A stretch of DNA of 64,000 nt from Hazenella coriacea (lineage in GTDB: Bacteria; Bacillota; Bacilli; Thermoactinomycetales; Thermoactinomycetaceae). Numbering within the stretch: position 1 is the first letter of the stretch; each line of letters begins with the position of its first letter. Below, one piece after another: positions 25,964 to 35,172 of this stretch. A program made the position numbers and the translations under genes. The stretch lies in NCBI RefSeq assembly GCF_004341825.1, contig NZ_SMAG01000002.1, forward strand, positions 310,001 to 374,000. Direction: 5' to 3'. Below the pieces are notes generated by a model. The model was not told the origin of the DNA. It saw only the letters and a list, made by a program, of their open reading frames with translations, and did no database searches.

Positions 25964-26881
25964 ATGATGGATATGCAAATGACGATGCAACAGTTGATGG
26001 ATCAACAAAAGCCCTTCTCTTTCACGCCCAATGAAAATCCTCTCATGCAAGAGTATATAAGATTTTATGGACTTGATTTCCCACAAGTAGAACATCTCTA
26101 TGGTTATATCCCTTGTTGTAATGAACAGATCTTTTTGCAATCGTTTCGACCTGTTGAATCGAGAGGAACCGTTTTATTACTCCATGGCTATTTGGAGCAT
26201 GCGGGGGTATTGAAACATGTGATATTCTTTTTATTAGAACACTCTTATCAGGTGATTACATTTGATTGGCAGGGGCATGGTTTGTCTAGCGGAGAACGAG
26301 CTAGTGTGAGTCAATTTGCTGAGTATTTGTGTGTATTTGAACAGATCTATAAGGAGATCATTCCGTCATTGACAGATTCACGGATTCATGTGATCGCTCA
26401 TAGTACAGGAGGTGCTGTTGCCCTCGATTATATGTTGAATCATTCATCTGATTTTGATCGGGTTGTTTTATTGGCCCCATTGGTTCGTTCATACATGTGG
26501 CATGCATCTAAAATTGGCTTTTACTTGGGGCATCGCTGGATCAAAGAAGTTCAAAGAGTCAATCGTCATACTCATGAAGAGTATGCAAATTTTATTCAAA
26601 TGGATCCTTTGCAAAACGATAAAGTCCCTTTGACTTGGGTTCAAGCTTTATTTGATTGGTATAAAGAGGTTCAGTCGGCGACCCCATCCAATCGGGAATT
26701 GCTAATTATTCAGGGAAATCAAGATAAAACAGTTGATTGGAAGTATAATATTCGTTTTTTTCAAGAAAAATTTCCCGAGAGCCGTATTGAAATTGTTAAA
26801 GGTGGTGGACATCAGTTATTCAATGATACGCAATCTACCATTGAACAAACCTTGGATTTCATCCATGATTACTTAAAATAA
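25964..26881 (+). CDS. Alpha/beta hydrolase, monoacylglycerol-lipase-like
   Basis: 305-aa serine hydrolase of the Hydrolase_4 / lysophospholipase type. Motifs: VLLLHGYLEHAG (HG oxyanion motif), DWQGHGLSSGER, nucleophile elbow AHSTGG, a late Asp in QGNQDKTVD and the catalytic His in GGGHQLFND. No signal peptide, so cytoplasmic. AAGGTAGC precedes ATG. Substrate not predictable; YtpA/MGL-like lipid turnover is the best guess. Confidence 0.85.
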   Translation: MMDMQMTMQQLMDQQKPFSFTPNENPLMQEYIRFYGLDFPQVEHLYGYIPCCNEQIFLQSFRPVESRGTVLLLHGYLEHAGVLKHVIFFLLEHSYQVITFDWQGHGLSSGERASVSQFAEYLCVFEQIYKEIIPSLTDSRIHVIAHSTGGAVALDYMLNHSSDFDRVVLLAPLVRSYMWHASKIGFYLGHRWIKEVQRVNRHTHEEYANFIQMDPLQNDKVPLTWVQALFDWYKEVQSATPSNRELLIIQGNQDKTVDWKYNIRFFQEKFPESRIEIVKGGGHQLFNDTQSTIEQTLDFIHDYLK

Positions 26882-26964
26882 CATTTCTTTTTATCAGTAG
26901 TGTCGAAATACCCATAGTTAGGAGTCGATGTTTCGCTCGAAATGACTTTGGACTGATCTTTAGA

Positions 26965-27030
26965 GGAACCCTTTGATGAAGGAAAAAAGGAGGCAAATTT
27001 TCCTTGAGATGCTTCAATGCCTTTTGCCTC
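26965..27030 (-). terminator. Hairpin with T-run on the minus strand
   Basis: GGAGGCAAA / TTTTGCCTCC stem. On the minus strand it is followed by TTTTTTCC, but no minus-strand gene lies upstream, so it may instead act as an mRNA structure between the two hydrolases. Confidence 0.4.
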
Positions 27031-27065
27031 CTCCCTAACTAGTACTACATAAAATGAGGTGTGAG

Positions 27066-27800
27066 ATGAAAAAGATAAAATTATATTGTTTTCCCTATGC
27101 GGGAAGTTCAGCATCTATGTATTTACAATGGAAAAAACATTTAAATTCAGTAGAAGTATGTCCTGTGGAGTTAGGGGGGAGAGGAAGAAGATTTTCGGAA
27201 CCCCTCTTCAAAGACCTTGATTTGATCGTGGAAGATGTCTATATGCAGATGAGAGAAGAAATTGATCAAACGCCATATGCCTTATTTGGTCATAGTTTGG
27301 GAAGCTTAATCGTGGATCGGCTAGCAATCAAGATTTTGGAAAAGGGTCACACTCCTCCACAAATCCTGTTCTTTTCAGGGAGGAAGCCCCCTCATTTACC
27401 CGCAGATCAAATTCGCCATCATTTATCAGATGATGAATTAAAGAAAGAACTGATTCAAATGGGTGGAGTACAACCCGATTTATTTGAAAATGAGGAATTA
27501 TACCATTTGTTTGCCCCTATTATTCGTGCTGATCTACAGGCGGCTGAGACATACGATCATACAGAGCCACGGATTCCATTTGATATCGATTTGGTAATTC
27601 TTAATGGCTTGAATGACCACTTGGTCAAAATCGAAACGGTTGAAGATTGGCGTGACTATACAACTACAACCTGTCATATTCATCATTTTAATGGTGGGCA
27701 CTTTTTTATTCGTGAGTGTGAGCAGGAAGTGCTTCAAGTGGTCCAAGAAGCACTTCAAGCAAAAATGGAGAAGTTCCAGCATGATTTCAGATTGACTTGA
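27066..27800 (+). CDS. Type II thioesterase (alpha/beta hydrolase)
   Basis: 244-aa thioesterase of the GrsT/SrfAD family, which removes misprimed acyl groups from NRPS/PKS carrier proteins. Motifs: LYCFPYAGSSASMY, PVELGGRGRRF, nucleophile elbow GHSLGS, late Asp in NGLNDHLVK and catalytic His in NGGHFFI. The start is ATG 27066 (GAGGTG just upstream) rather than 27054. No synthetase is in the window; its partner must be elsewhere, or the gene is an orphan. Confidence 0.9.
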   Translation: MKKIKLYCFPYAGSSASMYLQWKKHLNSVEVCPVELGGRGRRFSEPLFKDLDLIVEDVYMQMREEIDQTPYALFGHSLGSLIVDRLAIKILEKGHTPPQILFFSGRKPPHLPADQIRHHLSDDELKKELIQMGGVQPDLFENEELYHLFAPIIRADLQAAETYDHTEPRIPFDIDLVILNGLNDHLVKIETVEDWRDYTTTTCHIHHFNGGHFFIRECEQEVLQVVQEALQAKMEKFQHDFRLT

Positions 27801-27814
27801 ACCAGCTAGAAGTT

Positions 27815-27858
27815 GTCCCCGTACTTGATTAAATCCAGTACGGGGATTTGTTTTTTTG
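27815..27858 (+). terminator. Terminator of the thioesterase gene
   Basis: CCCCGTACT / AGTACGGGG stem, then TTTGTTTTTTT. Confidence 0.85.
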
Positions 27859-28199
27859 AAGTAACAAGCAAGTTGATGAATTAATTACAACCAGATATTG
27901 ATTTAATATGAAAAATCAGAATATAATAGTATTACCATCCTCATTTGCTACACTCCCCAATTGTTGCTTTTTAGTAAAGCGGAATGTCCACTATTCAGTA
28001 ATAAAATGTAAATATATATAAGATTAAGAGAACATTATATAATGATTATTTACAATAAAATGTTATATCTGTATATTGGATAGTGGTGGCAATGGGTAGT
28101 GTCGAAGATTTAAGCTCTAGACTTAGTCTGTATTGATACTACTTAAATGGCAATCTACTTCAAAATGGTTTGTTCTTAGTAGGGGGTACAAATAGATTC

Positions 28200-28646
28200 A
28201 TGAATCGTACTTTAGTTAAGTTTGTATGTGGAATCGGTGTACTTGTCATCAGCTACTTAATTTTCATACAATTCTTTGGATTTGTCAAAGTAGTAGGATC
28301 CAGTATGTCCCCAAACTTAGATGATGGCGAGATTGTGGTAATGAAAAAAGCTCAGGGAGTAGAGAGGGGAGAGATCATTTTCTTTAGAAGTGAAAATTAT
28401 AACTATATTAAGCGAGTGATTGGTCTTCCAGGAGATCGATTGGATCTGAAAGGAGGGAGAGTCTATCTTAATGGTTCCCTACTTGAGGAGAGGTATCTGG
28501 GGCAGTTGGATCAAATAGAGATTGAATCCATTCATGTTCCCAAAGACCATCTATTTGTTTTAGGAGATGATCGTCTGAACAGTATTGATAGTCGTCATTT
28601 TGGATTTATTCCCATCAAAAATGTTGAAGGCATTATTTTGCAATAA
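28200..28646 (+). CDS. lepB: Signal peptidase I (short form)
   Basis: Membrane serine/lysine protease that removes Sec/Tat signal peptides. 148 aa from ATG 28200 with AGGGGGT upstream. One N-terminal TM helix, then catalytic Ser in GSSMSPNL (box B), catalytic Lys in YIKRVIGLPGD (box D) and box E GDDRLNSIDSR. It starts a four-gene co-directional cluster with the Yip1-like protein, the pilin-leader lipase and a membrane protein, so it may be dedicated to their export. Confidence 0.92.
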   Translation: MNRTLVKFVCGIGVLVISYLIFIQFFGFVKVVGSSMSPNLDDGEIVVMKKAQGVERGEIIFFRSENYNYIKRVIGLPGDRLDLKGGRVYLNGSLLEERYLGQLDQIEIESIHVPKDHLFVLGDDRLNSIDSRHFGFIPIKNVEGIILQ

Positions 28647-28661
28647 GAAAAGGTGAACAAC

Positions 28662-29264
28662 ATGAGCTTGGAAACGATTGTGGCTGTGTTTAGACAGCCT
28701 CGAGAAGAAATGCATTCCTTGTTCTATTCGGATTCTCGTAAGCAAAGGTATCTAATTATTAGTTTATTTGGTCTAGCCTTATCTTTTGACATTGCAGTAG
28801 GTTTGCATCTAGGGGATCAGCTAGATCTTTGGACTATACTAGGAATTTGTTTGGTCATAGGTCCTTTATTGGGGATTCTTTACTCTTTTATATTATCTGG
28901 CTTCATCCATTTATGCTCTAAGATCTTCGGTGGACAGGCAGACTGGGATCAGTCACAAAAAATTATTGTGTACTCCAGTTTAATTTATTCACTTAAAAAC
29001 CTGGTTGTATTGGTTAAGCTTCTATTTTTCAGAGAAGAAACTTTTGCATCAACTACATACATAGCTAATAGCGGCATTTTATTTACAACTATGTTCATAT
29101 TTCTATTGCTGATGGAAGTTCTTCTTCTCATTTACTACTATGTGACGCTAGTGGTTTTTGTTTCAGAGAGTAATGACTTATCTATTGCTATTTCGTTATT
29201 AACGGTTGTGCTTGTGATGTTGCTGATTACTTTACCTTTCGTTTTGTTTAATTTACTAACTTAG
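28662..29264 (+). CDS. Yip1-family multi-pass membrane protein
   Basis: About 200 aa, five TM helices. The N-terminus (ETIVAVFRQPREEMHSLFYS) and the topology match bacterial YIP1-domain proteins of unknown role. AAAAGGTG lies before ATG 28662; a GTG at 28653 is less likely. It sits 15 bp after lepB and 26 bp before the lipase gene. Confidence 0.75.
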   Translation: MSLETIVAVFRQPREEMHSLFYSDSRKQRYLIISLFGLALSFDIAVGLHLGDQLDLWTILGICLVIGPLLGILYSFILSGFIHLCSKIFGGQADWDQSQKIIVYSSLIYSLKNLVVLVKLLFFREETFASTTYIANSGILFTTMFIFLLLMEVLLLIYYYVTLVVFVSESNDLSIAISLLTVVLVMLLITLPFVLFNLLT

Positions 29265-29290
29265 CTCTTTGTTTACGAAAGGAGTAGCTA

Positions 29291-30718
29291 ATGAAACTTT
29301 TAAAACAATTGTATAGTCCGAAGAGTCTGAGCCGACGCGGTTCTAGTACGATGGAGTACATTATCATTATTGCTGCGGCTGTGATCTTAGCAGGAATTAT
29401 CTATGTGTATATTTCTAGTGATGGTGGAATAAACACAACAGTTCAGAATAAAGTAGAACAGGCTCTTGATGGAAAAGCAACGGTGAGTGAGGGGACTCAA
29501 GGTCCAGGTGGATCAAATGGTTCGCCTAATGGTTCATCTCCGAACTCGGGTACAGATGGAAAGTCTGGAGATGACTGGGGGAAATTACCTGGGTACCTAG
29601 ATCCGAAACTGAAGGATCGTCTGCCAACCCTAATTCCAGGATTAGACTTATCCAAACAACTTGAAAAAATAGGAGAATTGGTAGGCGGTATTAAAGAAGG
29701 GTGTGCAGCTGCTGAAGGTGATTGTCCGAACGGAGCAGTGAAGACAATCAAGGATCAAAAAGATCCAGCTAACGAACGCACCTATACTCCAACTCCTGAA
29801 CGTCCTTATGGTAAACTAGAAGATGTAAAGATCACGGATAAACAATATGCAATCTTCTCCCAATTTGCATATGATGACTTTGAGCCGGGTCCGAATACTC
29901 CGATCGATCCGAAATTTTTAGAAAAGCATCTAGGAAAAGGTTGGGAAGAGGACATCGAACATCGCTATACAGATAAAAATGGTTTCCAAGCCAAGGTGTT
30001 TATCAATAAGGAAACAAAAGAAGCAGTTGTTGCTTTCCGAGGAACGGATGATTGGAAAGATATCGCCATTGATGTAGCCCAAGTCTCACAAGGTTGGTTG
30101 ACAAGCCAGCATAAAAGCGTAGATAAAATGATGGAAACCTTGATGAAAGATCCAAGGTATAAAGATTATCAATTTACCTCAACGGGTCACTCTTTAGGTG
30201 GTAATTTGTCTATGTATGCAGGCGTAAAATATAATATGCCAACAGTAACATTTAACGGACCTGGCTATGACACTCCAAAGATGAAAGACGCTGTTTATTC
30301 AGACAAATATCATGACTTGATTCGAAATTACAATTTTGGAAAAGACCCAATTGGAGCCAATAACAACAAGCCTGGGTTAACCTACAATGTTAAAATTGGT
30401 AAGGACTACTCTAGAACGGTTGAACAACAAGATCATGTCAAATGGATCAATTATCGTCCGTTGAAAGGACTCTTTTCTTGGGGAGATCATGGTATTGGTA
30501 ACTTCACAGGAATCACAGGAAGTGATCCACAAACAGATGCGAAAAAAATCGCTGATGAAAATCAAAAACGGAGAAACAATTCAATCATTGGTGATTTACC
30601 TGGACAATATGACAGAGACTACGAAAAAGCTTTAAAGAAGAAACAGAAAGAGTATGAAGATAGTCAAAAACGAGTGGACTCTATTTTTGGTCCAGATGGG
30701 AATATCCAAGGACGGTAA
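29291..30718 (+). CDS. Lipase-like protein with Flp-pilin-type N-terminal leader
   Basis: 475 aa. The N-terminus is a class III / Flp prepilin signal: basic leader (SLSRRG17), then SSTMEY with Glu at +5 and Tyr at +6 after Gly17, and a hydrophobic helix IIIIAAAVILAGIIYVYI. A Gly/Ser/Pro-rich linker (about 65-95) follows. The C-terminal half (about 185-420) is a class 3 / Mbeg1-type lipase: VAFRGTDDWKDIAID, nucleophile elbow TGHSLGGN (about 298), and a later Asp/His region (DPIGANN; SWGDHGIG). GAAAGGAG precedes ATG. Predicted to be anchored outside the membrane, or assembled like a pilin, after prepilin peptidase processing. No prepilin peptidase or assembly ATPase is in the window. Confidence 0.8.
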   Translation: MKLLKQLYSPKSLSRRGSSTMEYIIIIAAAVILAGIIYVYISSDGGINTTVQNKVEQALDGKATVSEGTQGPGGSNGSPNGSSPNSGTDGKSGDDWGKLPGYLDPKLKDRLPTLIPGLDLSKQLEKIGELVGGIKEGCAAAEGDCPNGAVKTIKDQKDPANERTYTPTPERPYGKLEDVKITDKQYAIFSQFAYDDFEPGPNTPIDPKFLEKHLGKGWEEDIEHRYTDKNGFQAKVFINKETKEAVVAFRGTDDWKDIAIDVAQVSQGWLTSQHKSVDKMMETLMKDPRYKDYQFTSTGHSLGGNLSMYAGVKYNMPTVTFNGPGYDTPKMKDAVYSDKYHDLIRNYNFGKDPIGANNNKPGLTYNVKIGKDYSRTVEQQDHVKWINYRPLKGLFSWGDHGIGNFTGITGSDPQTDAKKIADENQKRRNNSIIGDLPGQYDRDYEKALKKKQKEYEDSQKRVDSIFGPDGNIQGR

Positions 30719-30741
30719 TGATTGAATAAGGAGGTGCTCTT

Positions 30742-31773
30742 GTGCTTCATATGTTAACCAGTGGATTGCTATCCATTCTTTATCCCGGATTGGGACAGTT
30801 TTATGGTAAAAAGTATGTAAAAGGGATTATTTTCTTGATTGCAGGGTTGACCGTTGATTTGCTAAACCTAATGTCAGGAAACTATATCTATGAGTGGAGA
30901 ATTCTCCTGTCACTCATTGCCGTCGTTGACGCAGTGTTAACAGCTCGGAAGTTGACCCAAACGGGAGAATTGGATGCTTTTCAACTTGATCGGAATAAAT
31001 TACTCGCCTTTGTAGGGGCGTTTGTTATCATTGGATTTGTGGTGGTGTTCCCTATGTTTAATTATATTTCAGAAGCAAAGAATCCGACTCCTGGACCTCA
31101 GATTTCAGCTCCGTTGGACACAGAGATTCAAGAAGCAGCACTTATTTACCTAAAAGAGAAATACAACAAAGACTTTGTAGTGAAAAAAGCATTACAAAAC
31201 ACTTTAACTAATAGTCAAAACATCATAGTTACTCCAAAGGATGAACCAGATTTTCTTGTTTATGTAATCAGAGAAGGAAACACCTTTACGGATACTTTAG
31301 TTTCGGGAAGCTATTCCAAAGAGGCTGAAGCGAAAGTAAATGTAGCAGCCGACAAATACTTTAAAAAAGCTTGGAAGCCTGACATTCGGGTGGTAGTAGA
31401 TTCAGAAGTGGAAGATCAATTGGTCAAAGATGGCAAGTTTCCTTCTTTTGAAGAACAAATGAAGTCTACCCCTGACAATGTGTCAGTAACTGTACAGATG
31501 GCAACATTGAGAGAGGATACAAATAACTTAAAATCAGATTTGAAACTCATGGAGCAGTTTATTCAAGAGTTGAAAGAGCAAGGATTCACGCAAGTTTCCT
31601 TAACGATTAGCAGTTATGATGCAAAGCCAATTAAAAAAATGACGAATCCACAACCTGGTCAAACAACATCGCCATATCGGTTGTATATGTTTGATACCTC
31701 ATACAGTGACTTTAAAGCGATTGTTGAAGGAAAAGAGACAAATATTGAGAAGTATTTCTTTGTTCAAGAATAA
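30742..31773 (+). CDS. Membrane protein with TM2-like N-terminus and extracytoplasmic domain
   Basis: 343 aa. The N-terminal helices resemble TM2/DUF5683 proteins (SILYPGLGQFYGKKYVKGII). After a third TM (LLAFVGAFVIIGFVVVFPMF) comes a soluble domain of about 230 residues with alternating strands and helices. GTG start with a perfect AAGGAGGTG. Last gene of the signal-peptidase/lipase cluster, 23 bp after the lipase; the terminator follows. Function unknown. Confidence 0.75.
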   Translation: MLHMLTSGLLSILYPGLGQFYGKKYVKGIIFLIAGLTVDLLNLMSGNYIYEWRILLSLIAVVDAVLTARKLTQTGELDAFQLDRNKLLAFVGAFVIIGFVVVFPMFNYISEAKNPTPGPQISAPLDTEIQEAALIYLKEKYNKDFVVKKALQNTLTNSQNIIVTPKDEPDFLVYVIREGNTFTDTLVSGSYSKEAEAKVNVAADKYFKKAWKPDIRVVVDSEVEDQLVKDGKFPSFEEQMKSTPDNVSVTVQMATLREDTNNLKSDLKLMEQFIQELKEQGFTQVSLTISSYDAKPIKKMTNPQPGQTTSPYRLYMFDTSYSDFKAIVEGKETNIEKYFFVQE

Positions 31774-31777
31774 AAGG

Positions 31778-31808
31778 AAAGCGCCGATGATCCCCATCGG
31801 CGCTTTTT
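31778..31808 (+). terminator. Terminator of the lepB-lipase cluster
   Basis: AAAGCGCCGATG / CATCGGCGCTTT stem with T-run; T-rich on the minus side too, so it may also serve the convergent gene. Confidence 0.9.
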
Positions 31809-31847
31809 TAATCAAAAACACCCTCATTGTTTCAGAGCGTGCCCATT

Positions 31848-32786
31848 TTATTCATATTCAACGCTAAATGACCAGTTTCCATCAGCCTTAATACTAAATG
31901 CATGGATTCCGTTGTTTTCTATTTCTTTGACTACAGAATCATCGTATTCGCCAATCTCATTCACAAGTAAGTTTTGCTGTCCATCCATATTCACGATGAA
32001 ATTTTCTTTGCCATCATGTGTGAAATGTAGACGGACCTTTTTATTTTCCAGCTTCACAAATACTACATCGTCTTTACGACCTGTAAATTCATGGGGAGCT
32101 GTTTTTAGATCTTCGGGGGTGTTCTGGTCGATCTCAATACTCCATGATCCATCTGCTTCAATCTTAAAAGAGTAGATACCATCTTGATCAATCGTTATGA
32201 ACCGTTTACCATCATAGCTACCATATTCATTAAATACATAATCCAAAGTTTCTCCCTTTTTATCTAATAATTTGACAACAAAAGGGCCATCTCCATAGTG
32301 ATCAGCTTCTAAAATGGCAAAGCCTTTAGATAAGGTAACTGACTCAGTCATAGACTCTTTGCCGCTTAGTTCGATGACTTTCAACTTAGTTTCACTTTCA
32401 GCAATAGCGATCTCCCCGGCACTATTCGGTCCACCTAGAGTAAAGCTCTCTATCAAAAAAAAGGAAATAATTGATGCCACTAGACCAATGAGAAAGAGAA
32501 AAGAAAAAACACCTAACCCAACCCAAGCCCAAGTACGTTGCACTTTCGCAAAATGTTCTTCGCTTTGCCATTCTTTATTTTTCCACGCCCACTCTCCGCC
32601 TTTCGCTCCTAAAACAAAAGGCATCGCAAACCACCCAACAATAGGGACGAAAGTAAGGAAAGCAATCCATACATTGTTACCTATGCCCCAGATCCAGTTT
32701 AAAAAGAAAGCCCCCCAGTTCCACTTTTTAGCCACTGGAGGAATATCTTGAGTCGGTTCAGAAAAAGAGTAGTGATCTGTCTGCAT
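31848..32786 (-). CDS. Membrane protein with Trp-rich N-terminal module and duplicated beta domain
   Basis: About 312 aa. The N-terminal 110 residues (AKKWNWGAFFLNWIWGIGNN; VLGAKGGEWAWKNKEWQS) are shared with the gene at 33085 and contain two to three TM segments. The C-terminal 200 residues hold two similar beta-rich repeats, each ending DGSWSIEI or DGNWSFSV, probably extracytoplasmic. Start placed at ATG 32786 (MQTDHYSF) behind AGGAG. Family name not recalled with certainty; it resembles DUF2628-like proteins. Confidence 0.7.
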   Translation of the reverse strand: MQTDHYSFSEPTQDIPPVAKKWNWGAFFLNWIWGIGNNVWIAFLTFVPIVGWFAMPFVLGAKGGEWAWKNKEWQSEEHFAKVQRTWAWVGLGVFSFLFLIGLVASIISFFLIESFTLGGPNSAGEIAIAESETKLKVIELSGKESMTESVTLSKGFAILEADHYGDGPFVVKLLDKKGETLDYVFNEYGSYDGKRFITIDQDGIYSFKIEADGSWSIEIDQNTPEDLKTAPHEFTGRKDDVVFVKLENKKVRLHFTHDGKENFIVNMDGQQNLLVNEIGEYDDSVVKEIENNGIHAFSIKADGNWSFSVEYE

Positions 32787-32915
32787 CTCAATTCTCCTCA
32801 CTAAAATTCATAATAAGTATATTATAAATAAATTTGGCATTATAAATCAAAAGATTAGTCAAATGATATAGAACTATTTTTAACCTAGATTTATTTTAAT
32901 GAGCAGAATGAAAAA

Positions 32916-32944
32916 AGACTACATTATGCGTAGTCTCTTTTTAC
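32916..32944. terminator. Terminator-like hairpin
   Basis: AGACTACA-TTATG-CGTAGTCT with T-run on the plus strand and A-run (T on minus) on the other side. Serves the minus gene at 33085 most plausibly. Confidence 0.6.
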
Positions 32945-33084
32945 ACCTCATCGTTATTTAATGGCAAGCTTCTTCTTATGGAATCAACTTGGCACTTTTG
33001 ATATTTTTTATGACGAAAGGCGTTAATCTAAAGATTATAAAGAATAAGTACTGTATTCCCAATACTACTAATGCTGGTGTGGAC

Positions 33085-33444
33085 TTATAATGTAGAGTTT
33101 TCAATTGCTGCACCGATGGCGAGTGCAAAAATGACTCCCGCAATAATCCCAATTAGCACACATAAAACGAAAATCCATAAACCTACTTTAGCCCAAGTAC
33201 GTTGTACTTTTTCAAAATGCTCTACACTTTGCCATTCTTTACTTTTCCAAGCCCATTCTCCGCCTTTCGCACCTAATACAAAGACCATAACGAAATTTAC
33301 GAAGGGGATTAATGCAAGAAGAGCAATCCATACATTATTACCGATACCCCAAATCCAGTTTAAAAAGAAAGCCCCCCAATTCCATTTTTTAGCTATTTCT
33401 GGAATATCATGTTGACTTGAGAAAGCGTGATGTTCTGTTTGCAT
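33085..33444 (-). CDS. Paralogue of the Trp-rich membrane module
   Basis: 119 aa, about 70% identical by eye to the N-terminus of the protein at 31848 (AKKWNWGAFFLNWIWGIGNN) but without the beta-domain tail; ends after a second TM (VGLWIFVLCVLIGIIAGVIF). AAGGAG before ATG. The two genes lie in tandem, likely a duplication followed by domain gain or loss. Confidence 0.75.
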   Translation of the reverse strand: MQTEHHAFSSQHDIPEIAKKWNWGAFFLNWIWGIGNNVWIALLALIPFVNFVMVFVLGAKGGEWAWKSKEWQSVEHFEKVQRTWAKVGLWIFVLCVLIGIIAGVIFALAIGAAIENSTL

Positions 33445-33588
33445 CTTAACACTCCTTAATAAAAAATGGTTATGAATCTATTATAATTGCATCAGATATT
33501 AGAATCAAAAGGTAAATCCAAATTAAATTACCTTTTTTGAATAGAAGGGGTAAACATAGGTTAATTTCTCCATTTAGTAAGAAAAAAA

Positions 33589-33617
33589 GAGACCACATCA
33601 TGTGTAGTCTCTATCCT
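33589..33617 (-). terminator. Terminator of the TolB-like gene
   Basis: AGAGACTACAC / GTGTGTAGTCTCT-type stem; on the minus strand followed by TTTTTTTC. Confidence 0.6.
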
Positions 33618-33666
33618 ATTCAAAAGGGTTTATAGGAAATAACCAATCATTAGTAGTCTCTTAATT

Positions 33667-34701
33667 TTAATTTACAAATCCCCAGTCAGAAGCGTATTTG
33701 TGTCCTTCATTAGCAATTGAATAGAAATCATTTTCATTTCCGCCCACAGGAACAACATTAAGGGATTGAGGAGATTCTAGACTAATACCATCATGATATG
33801 TTAGAACAAATTTTGTGGCATCTGGAGACCAGACTGCAGAGTAGACACGAGCAAGTTCTACTTCCTCTTTAAAGTGAGTAACTTGTTTGCGTTCACTACC
33901 ATCAGGTTTAATTACATAGACGTTTTGATTAACTGAAAAAGAGATTAGGCTACCATCAGGGGACCATCTTGGTCTTTCTTCATTATGGTTTGGGGTATTG
34001 GTAATATTAATTTGGTTTTGACCGTTGTAGTCCATGATATATGTGTCATTGTCTAAAGTAACCCGGTCTGTGACATCAAAGAGAATTTTCAGTCCATCTG
34101 GTGAGAAGACTGGGTGGAACTTAAGTTGATTCGGATTATTCGTTAGTTTCTCTACTCCAGAACCATCTATATTCATCATAAAGATTTCAGCACTAAAACT
34201 ATCGTTGTAATATACACTATAAACAATTTTCTGTCCATCTGGAGAAAGGTTTGGAGCATCCTCCGATTCTGGAGTGTTTGTAATTTGAGTTAGTCCTGTT
34301 CCATCTACATTGACAGAAAAGATATCACCATCACTTCCTTGACTATAACCCACAAAGAATATTTTAGAACCGTCAGGAGAGATGTTACCATCAACAGCCC
34401 AACCATCCACAATTTTTACTGCATTGGACCCATCTGGATTGACTAAAAATAGTCCTTGGTCTTCTTCATCATAACTGCTATAAACAATTTTTTCCTGAGC
34501 AGAGGAGACTGATTTTGTCTTTACTTGTGGAATGGCTTTGGTCACTTTCTTATTTACTTTCGCTTTCATCTGGTGTTGTTCCCATTGGGACTGAGCTGAA
34601 GTAGTTGGCTTTAAAGTTTGAGGGGTAGCTGTTACGGATGTGGGTAATACGACTGAGAGAGTTAAAGCTACTGCTGTACCGATCGAGTAAATCGCTTTCA
34701 T
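33667..34701 (-). CDS. Secreted TolB-like beta-propeller protein
   Basis: 344 aa. Sec signal peptide (IYSIGTAVALTLSVVLPTSV), a basic linker, then at least five PD40/WD40-like blades with the core SPDG: NISPDGSKIFFVG, NLSPDGQKIVYSV, FSPDGLKILFDV, WSPDGSLISFSV, WSPDATKFVLT. Such exported propellers bind proteins or ligands; no partner is evident here. AAGGGAG precedes ATG. Confidence 0.85.
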   Translation of the reverse strand: MKAIYSIGTAVALTLSVVLPTSVTATPQTLKPTTSAQSQWEQHQMKAKVNKKVTKAIPQVKTKSVSSAQEKIVYSSYDEEDQGLFLVNPDGSNAVKIVDGWAVDGNISPDGSKIFFVGYSQGSDGDIFSVNVDGTGLTQITNTPESEDAPNLSPDGQKIVYSVYYNDSFSAEIFMMNIDGSGVEKLTNNPNQLKFHPVFSPDGLKILFDVTDRVTLDNDTYIMDYNGQNQINITNTPNHNEERPRWSPDGSLISFSVNQNVYVIKPDGSERKQVTHFKEEVELARVYSAVWSPDATKFVLTYHDGISLESPQSLNVVPVGGNENDFYSIANEGHKYASDWGFVN

Positions 34702-34963
34702 TTGAACATCTCCCTTTTAAAAAATTTAATACTAATTCAAGGGTTTAAAAGTTCGAGGTTTTGATCTATAAAGAGAGGGTGTAAGTATTTATTGTGATTT
34801 ATTTAAGTAGAGAGAAGTAACCCTTATTTATATTATATAAAAATTAAAATGAATTGCAAATATTTTTTAATAAATAGTTTCATTTGTTTTGTACATGTTT
34901 TACAGATTCTATAGAAAAAAATAAGGAATCAACCAATAGTTAAGGTTGTTCCTTAGAGATCTT

Positions 34964-35149
34964 TCAATGGTAAATCGATTTTTGTTTGAACCTAGCTCGA
35001 TTCTGTGTTGAAACATCATCACAAGAAGTGGTACATGTTTTGTTTAATGTACAAGCAGCGCATTTTCCTTGTTTTGACTTTTGATAGTAACGGATCAGTG
35101 TCCAAGCGGCATAACCAAAGATAGCGATTCCTATCAATATGCTCACCAT
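34964..35149 (-). CDS. FeoB-associated Cys-rich membrane protein
   Basis: 61 aa: one N-terminal TM helix (ILIGIAIFGYAAWTLIRYY), then a Cys-rich cytoplasmic tail CAACTLNKTCTTSCDD, characteristic of the small FeoB-associated Cys-rich proteins of Bacillota. Probably helps FeoB-mediated Fe(II) transport or binds metal or Fe-S. Lies 24 bp after feoB. Confidence 0.88.
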   Translation of the reverse strand: MVSILIGIAIFGYAAWTLIRYYQKSKQGKCAACTLNKTCTTSCDDVSTQNRARFKQKSIYH

Positions 35150-35172
35150 GTTAATCCCTCCTCTTCTTCACA

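Noticed and set aside
31912-33415. Plus-strand ORFs opposite the Trp-rich membrane genes
   Set aside because: Antisense shadows; the minus-strand genes have ribosome-binding sites, TM patterns and paralogy.
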